A stretch of DNA of 64,000 nucleotides from Branchiostoma lanceolatum (Eukaryota; Chordata; Leptocardii; Amphioxiformes; Branchiostomatidae): the NCBI RefSeq assembly GCF_035083965.1, contig NC_089738.1:9822734-9886733 (forward strand). Direction: 5' to 3'. The notes under the pieces are model-generated. The model searched no databases. It worked only from the letters and a program-made list of their open reading frames with translations, and was not told the origin of the DNA. A program made the translations under genes and the position numbers. This document shows, piece after piece, positions 57,101 to 64,000 of this stretch (position 1 is the stretch's first letter; the number at the start of each line of letters is the position of its first letter).

Positions 57101-60100
57101 AGGAAGGTAGAATTGCCGATTTATGAATACCTGCCAGCTTCCAAAAGCAGTTACTTAACAAATGTTACATTTTCACAGGGAGATAGAAAATGTTCTTGAG
57201 AAAACATCTTGATGTTAATACTGATTCCCCAACATCTGTGACGCTTTGCTGGAATACTGATTCTACTTTACAACATTGGGTACACATCTATCTGAATGCT
57301 GTTACTTTTACTGACAGTTGTAGACTCTCTCTAAACTACAGTTTCAATACAGTGTTACATTCTGTCACTCCATCATGAGTTACACTACAGTTACAATCCC
57401 ATAACGATTCCCTACATCAATAATGTTGTATTTTTGTTTTGAATTAGATAAGTACAACAAATAATATGCTTCGAGCATGCAAACTACGATTGGACCTGGC
57501 AGGTTCAACCCAACTTTTATCATGATGACTTCTGAAGGTACAAGAGAAAAGAAAAGCAAAAGAGAGACAAGAGAAGGAGCTAGAAGGTGACGGTTGCACA
57601 TCGCATGCACAATACAGTAACCTTATGGAGGGTCCCCAGCGAGTGATGCTGCGCCGTGCGAGCACCAGTCCACACGCGGCGCCCGCTGCTCCGCCATGTG
57701 TGCAAACCAGACCTTATCCTGTGCCATAGGCAGACATATTGCTATCCAAAAATTCTTCTTTTTCACATGCATATGGCATTCCCACCAAAGGTAAATTTTA
57801 CCACAAATGTGGTGGTAAAAAAGGGGAGTAAATTGCTTAACTGTAATATTGGCAGAGTTTTTGTTCTCTATGCATGGAGAGAATACTCAAAGCCTTAATC
57901 TTTTAACAGAAGAATCCAATCTCTATATTCCAGCAATGATATATTCTTGCCAATATCAAAGTTAATCATGTTGTTGTATCTTGAATGTAACTATAATGAT
58001 AAACCAAGCCTAACTAAAATTCTTGGACATTTGGTAGTCTAGAGGATAGTACATGTATATGTTGCTGTCCTTGATTTGTTCAACATTGAACAAACCAATT
58101 AGTTCCAAAACATTAAACTTTGGGACCAATTTTCTTTGGTGTGCTGGCCAAGTATTACAGCTGTTGCTGTTGATATCTGGCAATGGTAGAAATGGAACTT
58201 TTTGAATACATTACTTCTTTATCATAAATCAAAGCTGTGCCTTTCAAGGAGTTAATTTCCAGCTCTGGAAATGTACTTGGGATCGAAAATTCTGTGGTGC
58301 AAATCCAGTAGGACAGCAACATATGTTCTGGCACTCTAACTTGTTTAAAATCATCAAAAAGATACTCTTAGATAAAAACAACACAAGCAGCATACACCAC
58401 CTTTTGGAGCCAAAGCCATCTTAAGTTTTACTTTTGTTTGAAAAGTTCATCAACATTGCATCATCTTGTTCACTTGCATGAATATTAGATAAATATCTGG
58501 TGTGTATATTTCCATAAGACTAGATTGGCCAAAGGTGGTGTATGCTGCACAGCTCTTACTTGGTTTCTTAACCTCCAATGCAAATTCTGGTTTAACATCA
58601 ACAGTTGCTAAATCCCTTGGACCCTCATGGAATTTTGTTTCTGGAGAACGGCATAACCAACCTAATTACAAACTGACTTCAGCCCTACAGACTTTGACCT
58701 TGGTTATCTTTAACTTTCTTGTATCTATTGATCATGACTCTGGTCAACAGGTATAAGGGTTGTCATTTCTAACAAGTTTTTGTGTTTGACACAGCATAAA
58801 AATTTGTGAGTTAACAAAGAATGAAAACACAACCATTTCAAGTTTTCTGGCCTATTTCATATATAGCAATACAGGCCATGGTAGTTAAATTCTTTCTTTA
58901 CGCATTCTTGAGACAACCAAGGTCAGAGTAACAACACAACTCCTACGTATATGGTTGATTTACCAACACTTCAGGGGGAGGGGGCTTTTAATCTTATAAA
59001 CCTACATAATAACATATCCACAGCAATCTGCCATTCATCATATATTTGTATAGACAAATACCTTACCTTACAAAAACAAGTATATCTTAAAATCATTTTA
59101 ACTTTTATAAGAACAAAAGGTCTCACCTCCAGGATTATCAGTGAAAGCCCTCTTCAGGGAGTAGTATGTCCCTATCTTAATGGTCCCATAGGAAGCCTGT
59201 CTAAGGATAGCTGGGGCAATGCTAAGGAAAAAAAACAAAAACAACTTGTTTGTTATCAACCAAAATGTGTAACCCATGAGCCAGTTTTCCCATTGAAAGT
59301 GGCAGTACTTCAACTGATCTGTATTTGCATATGGTACACAGACTATAGTGCCTACCGATGATTGCATTATTCAGAGTACAATGACCTCCTTTACAGTACG
59401 TCATCACCTTTCATCAAAATGTCAACGTGTCAAATAAAATGGTTCTTTAATGCCACAGACTCCATCATCCATGCATTTTAATCAATGTGGGAGTACATCG
59501 TACTCATTATCATTAATAATCCCTAGTCGTTGAATGAATATGACGGTCCCATTTTTGCAGGATAATATTACGAAGATTGGTGGGAATTAGCTACATGTCC
59601 CTTTTTATGCCAAAATGTTAGACGCATCTTCTTACTTATCCTACCAAGCATTTCTGGACTGAACATGCACAGTTAAAATCTAACCTCCCCTTAGCTCCAG
59701 AGATCCCACACTACTGGCAACAGTAGACTTTGAACCCCATTGTGTAAGTCACAACATCAACATGCCAATGTCCTTGAGAACATTCAATAAACTGCCATGT
59801 CAATTGGTCATGGTTTTAAAAAAATGTCTCTCTCCTGTTGAGGACTTTTGAGTTTGATGAAATAAGTTACCAGTTAACATTCACATGTGACACTTTTGCA
59901 TGTGACAACCTTTGCTCCCATAGTCCATGTAACAGTCCACGTGATTCAATCATGTTTGCATTTCTTCAGGTAATGTAACCGTTACGGTTTATTTACATAA
60001 GTGTCTAAACATGTAACCTGTGAACGACAACACATGACAAGGACTCACCCAGAGTACAGTGCCTTGAGCCCTTCCTCTTGTGTTATTTTGATGAAGGCAT

Positions 60101-61118
60101 GGAGCATGCCCCTGTACTTGACCTGTTTAAACTTGGCATCTTCAATGGCAATTTGGCCTTGGACTTGTAGCCTTGTCTTGGTGGTGTCTATAGGAAATGT
60201 CCCTGGAAATACAAACACAAGCTACATGTTTATATAAAACCTTCACAAAAACTGAGCTATTTGATGGCATTATAATTAGGAACAGCAGTGGTGACAAGCG
60301 TGATTGTTGATAAGATACAAGAGCCCCCCACCCCCATCTTTATGTGGTATGTTCCATGCCCCAGCCATCCACATTACATGCACTGTACATTTCCAGGGCA
60401 CATGCCTCATCAATCTAGGTCACCATGCTTGTTTGTATTGTCAAGTAACCATGAAAATAGACATTCTACATAATATAGAGAACCTTAGACTTCCCTATCT
60501 GGTCTTAGACTTAAAAGTCTTCAAGAAAGACTCTTTTGTTCCCTCAACTCTTGGCCTTGAATCCTTTGGCATCTTTCCACTTGGAACAGGGCCAAGAAAT
60601 GTGACCCCTTAGGCCTTACAAGAAACAGTCTGGCATTCCCCCCTCTGAAAAGGGCCTGGTCTTTTCAACATGCGACTGTCAACAACACCAGCACTATTGT
60701 ATTGGGGTTCTAAATTGGGTTACTCAATGTTTCTTTGTTCATTAGTCATTAGTGAATGGCAGGTGGACTACTTGTGTACAAGTGCACCAAAGGTCCAAAC
60801 ATGTTGTAATGTCAGTATTGTCTGCAGTGCTTCCTGATAATTACAAAGCTAGGATTGCGAGGGTAAGGGCTGCTAAAAAAAGGGACATTTTAGTCACTAC
60901 TTTTAGAAAATCTATACAAAAATGTATTATGAGCCCAACAGAAGAAAAAGAAATATACACAAACTTTTGCATAACTGCTTTCACTAACGTTTTCAGACTT
61001 CCTTCATGGTTTGTCTCTTTGTTATGTAAGTAAAATGTGTCTTACCAAACTCTGCTGTACATGATGCAAGTCCTCCAAGGATGAAAGGCCTCCAGTTCAG
61101 TGGTTGTAGTTGTGACAT
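54160..61118 (-). CDS. SLC25A30: Mitochondrial carrier, SLC25A14/SLC25A30 type
   Basis: Nine coding exons on the minus strand: 61118-61046, 60202-60049, 59221-59127, 56972-56884, 55922-55821, 55249-55125, 54870-54726, 54455-54375 and 54201-54160, giving 301 residues. Three carrier signatures are visible: [26 protein letters not shown] and [12 protein letters not shown]. The start ([27 protein letters not shown]) and the end ([21 protein letters not shown]) follow the brain/kidney mitochondrial carrier group (UCP5/KMCP1), which moves small anions across the inner mitochondrial membrane. SLC25A14 and SLC25A30 are vertebrate duplicates, so a single invertebrate gene may be ancestral to both; the symbol is approximate. 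All junctions keep frame. Confidence 0.9.
56973..59126. other. Large intron of the mitochondrial carrier
   Basis: About 2.15 kb between the third and fourth coding exons. AT-rich, with no repeat family or hidden exon that I could recognise. Confidence 0.45.
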
Positions 61119-61178
61119 TCCCTTCCTGTGCACTTCTTTCTCCAGAAATGCTGGTTGTTCTCTGTCCAGACTGCCTCT
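61119..61178 (-). other. 5' untranslated part of the carrier's first coding exon
   Basis: An acceptor (GGTAGCAG on the minus strand) lies at about 61179, so the exon probably continues 60 bases upstream of the ATG. Confidence 0.5.
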
Positions 61179-62921
61179 CTGCTACCAGGTTTTATTTCTA
61201 TAACATATGATACAGATAGCTATTTATACCTATAAGGGCAAACTGTACAGTACACACACTGTGTCGTTCACGTAGGCAATGTCCTAAAGTAGTAGGGTGT
61301 CAGGTGAAATTGCACTACCAGTACTGTCTAACAGTGCCAAATTGTGCCAAATGTGCACCAATCCTAATGCAGAGATGTTGAACAGAACTTGATGACAGGA
61401 TATCACGGTTGTATACAGTGCATTTTGTCTCTCTGATAACCGAAGAGATAGTGCTAAGTGAGTTGAGTGCTAGTGATAACACCACCCAGTTGACTTTGGG
61501 TTCAATTTGCTGAGAACCACAGTCAAAGTTCAAACTAACCATTACTTCGTCTGGCATTAAAAAAAAAGAAATCAAATTCTAGTCTGAGTCCAAGAGAAAT
61601 TGACCTGAGTCTACAAAGCTGGCCTTTACCCCAATGAATGTACAGCATGGGCCAAAAATAAAGAGTCACTGGTGGTCAGTGCCCAGAGAGTGGACTGAGG
61701 CAGGCCAAATACCCAAGTTTAGACAGCTGTGATTTTGCTGAATACAGCTCTGCATTGCAGATCACATCTGCCCCAGGCAAATAGCCAAAATTTTGATCAT
61801 CACATGTGAGTTTCATGTCTGGCAAAGTGCAAGATGAGACAAGCATAGTTTCTGTCATTCTGAGACAACAGCCACCAGTGCACCACCATGATTTTTTTTA
61901 GAAAAGGGGGAATATATTCACTAATTCAGTTAATCTCTGTAAATCTGTATAATTTCTAACGAAGAAACTGTCTCAACTGTCATATCACGATCATGATTAT
62001 ACATGTAGCACTGACGTAACTCTGCAGTTAAGTGGCACAGGCTGTCTCTATCTATACTTTGGCCTAGGGGCATAACACTAACAGTACACTTCACTGCAGG
62101 GCATTTGAGCTATGCTGCAGTTGTCTGAACATACTAATTAATTTTGCCAGCCTGGTCATGTGATGTTTTAGACAATAATTGCACCCACAAAATGATGACT
62201 ACAGAATTAATCATTTTACTTTACATTAAAACGACAGTAAGTGACTAACGTCATAAAAATGGCTATAAAAATGAATGAATCCTCAAGGTAAAAATAACAA
62301 TTTGCACACAAAAAATTCTGAAAAATACAAAGAAAACATGTAGGCCTTGTGGGGAAAAAATTAATATTAATACACAGTAACGATAAAATTATCTTGGTCT
62401 TGTTTGTTTCGACTGTTTGAACTTTCGAAAAAGGTGACAAGAACCCAAATAAATGCAAATTAATTCCCCTTCCCCCAGCCACACCTACAAACTGCCCCCT
62501 TACAAACGGTCAAGTTTCACCATACGGTACTTTTAAATCTCCAAAATACGGGCCGTCTGCGATCATGAAAATAAACAGATTTAACGCTTTAGGATGTTGC
62601 TAAGATCATTGTAGTGCGGGGAACACATATCATAACTGATTTGACCAGAAATGTGGTATTTTGAGGTCGCTGATACCAGACATACGAGACGAAATTGTTG
62701 GCACTCCAAACTGTCACGTGCTCACGTTTTCTCACAGAAAGATATAAAATAAAACATTTCTAGACCGAGTAAGTTCACTCAATATTTATCTTAGCTACTA
62801 CAAGGAATTCTATGATATTTCAGTGGATAAACATCGCGTGTTATCTCCTCAACAAACCGTCTGCTAAAATCGTAGAAGTCGACTGACCGGTAAAAGATTC
62901 GAAGAGCGGTTTAAATCTCAC
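61179..62921. other. Probable 5' intron of the mitochondrial carrier
   Basis: About 1.7 kb of AT-rich DNA with no gene visible, lying between a likely non-coding first exon and the coding part. Confidence 0.4.
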
Positions 62922-63050
62922 CTTTTCTGTCGCAAAACGAAAGAAATTTCCCACAAAATAGCGGTTGCTTCCCTCAGAATATCTCCCTTGACTTGTAACA
63001 CGCAAGATGTCCTAAACTGGAGACGATTCGCCGGTGGGAATTCAGTAAAC
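62922..63050 (-). other. Probable non-coding first exon of the carrier
   Basis: A strong donor (AAAAG then GTGAG on the minus strand) at 62921/62922 follows sequence of more even base composition, as expected of a first exon next to a promoter. The upstream edge is a guess. Confidence 0.4.
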
Positions 63051-64000
63051 TGTTGAAGATTTGATGTCCCTGTCTGGAGAATGTCGGTTCAAGCCTGGGC
63101 ACACTGAATGGAAATAATCATGAAGGCGGGTGTTTCTGACAGGCAGCAACATGAGCACGTGAACACACGGTGCTGATCACCCGCTATCAGGCCCGGTTCA
63201 CGTGAACAACACGCGCTGATTGGCTAGTTGGACTTTGTCTTCTGGCAAGCTGCCATGACCTGGCGTGTCCCAAATATAGCGCTTACCCGCGCTGGATGAA
63301 ACCATTAGGCTGAGTAACTTGGGGGAAGGTTACTTATTTATTGTATCGATCGATCAATGAAGTAAGAAGAAGTGCATTTTGTATGCAGCATTTATGATAA
63401 GATTTTAACACTGTGGCCACATTCGTTCTATTATTATCTCCCTCTACATCAGTGCAATGAATTGTAAAGGAAAAAGTGGTATAGGCCCGTGTTGGCCAAT
63501 CGCCAATCAGCTAGCGATGACGTTCAATCCCATTTTTACAAGCGGAAAGTACCTGTAACATCGTGCGGTTCAATCATTGGTTCAATCTCAGAGTGGTTCA
63601 ATCCATTGGTCCGCTTCCCGGGAGCCAGGAGATTGTATACTAGCCTCATGCGTTTCATACCCACTTGTACTTCTCAAGTATATATAACGTTATATCTATA
63701 ACCAAAGACATTCGACATAAAGGATAAAGATATCCTTGGTATGACAGACTGACTTTCTTTAATAGACTAGCTTATACACAACGTTGAGTGGAAAAACAAA
63801 AACCTCAGGGTGGTCGACTTCTTCACACGAAGAATTACTAGTAGTCAATACGCTTCACCAACTGGCCGGTTTACCGACAACACAATTATAGCTCATCGGC
63901 CGTATACGTAACAATCAACGGTGAATTAAATTAGCTTGCTACGCCTCAAGGTAAGAAAGGATAGTATTAGTAGACCATCAATCGTCACAATGACTCCTTT
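63051..64000. other. Right end of the window, promoter-proximal region
   Basis: Contains GC-richer sequence with CACGTG-type motifs near 63156-63200 that may belong to the carrier promoter. No coding exon is supported. Confidence 0.35.

Overview
The window looks like a piece of an invertebrate deuterostome nuclear genome, most likely amphioxus (Branchiostoma). This is inferred from a tandem array of leucine-rich-repeat plus immunoglobulin (LRR-Ig) receptors, the family known to be greatly expanded in amphioxus, together with intron-rich conserved animal genes, many small foldback transposons and abundant microsatellites. There is no bacterial or organellar content.

Left part (1-28.8 kb): six tandem, same-strand LRR-Ig transmembrane receptor genes, called units 0 to 5 here. 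Unit 0 is only the last exon. Units 1 to 5 are complete and share one design. Exon 1 encodes a signal peptide and a Cys-rich LRR N-cap. Exon 2 is exactly 315 nt of LRRs. Exon 3 is large and encodes LRRs, an LRR C-cap, an Ig domain, one membrane helix and a Tyr-rich cytoplasmic tail. Both introns are phase 1. Introns and flanks pair unit 2 with 4 and unit 3 with 5, so units 4-5 look like a copy of a roughly 10 kb two-gene block. Unit 3 has an in-frame TAG that removes most of its tail, while the remaining tail stays open to the usual last residues. Unit 0 shows a similar arrangement.

Middle (28.8-39 kb): a long foldback repeat; then a six-exon homologue of HOATZ, a cilia and flagella associated protein (+ strand); then a five-exon MOGAT/DGAT2-family acyltransferase (- strand); then a tRNA-Glu(CTC) gene (+ strand).

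Right part (39-64 kb): on the - strand, a 15-exon soluble guanylate cyclase beta-2-like gene whose introns are full of hairpin transposons, and a mitochondrial carrier gene of the SLC25A14/SLC25A30 type with nine coding exons and a probable 5' non-coding exon. The cyclase has three oddities: an Asn in place of the second metal-binding Asp, a tandem duplication of its haem-contacting YxSxR segment with two in-frame donor sites, and a hairpin insertion that duplicates a 5' splice site.

The receptor array is the accessory, fast-changing part of the window. The genes to its right are unrelated conserved metazoan genes and show no functional link to each other. All exon boundaries were placed by eye from splice-site consensus, reading-frame continuity and remembered family alignments; none was tested against transcripts.
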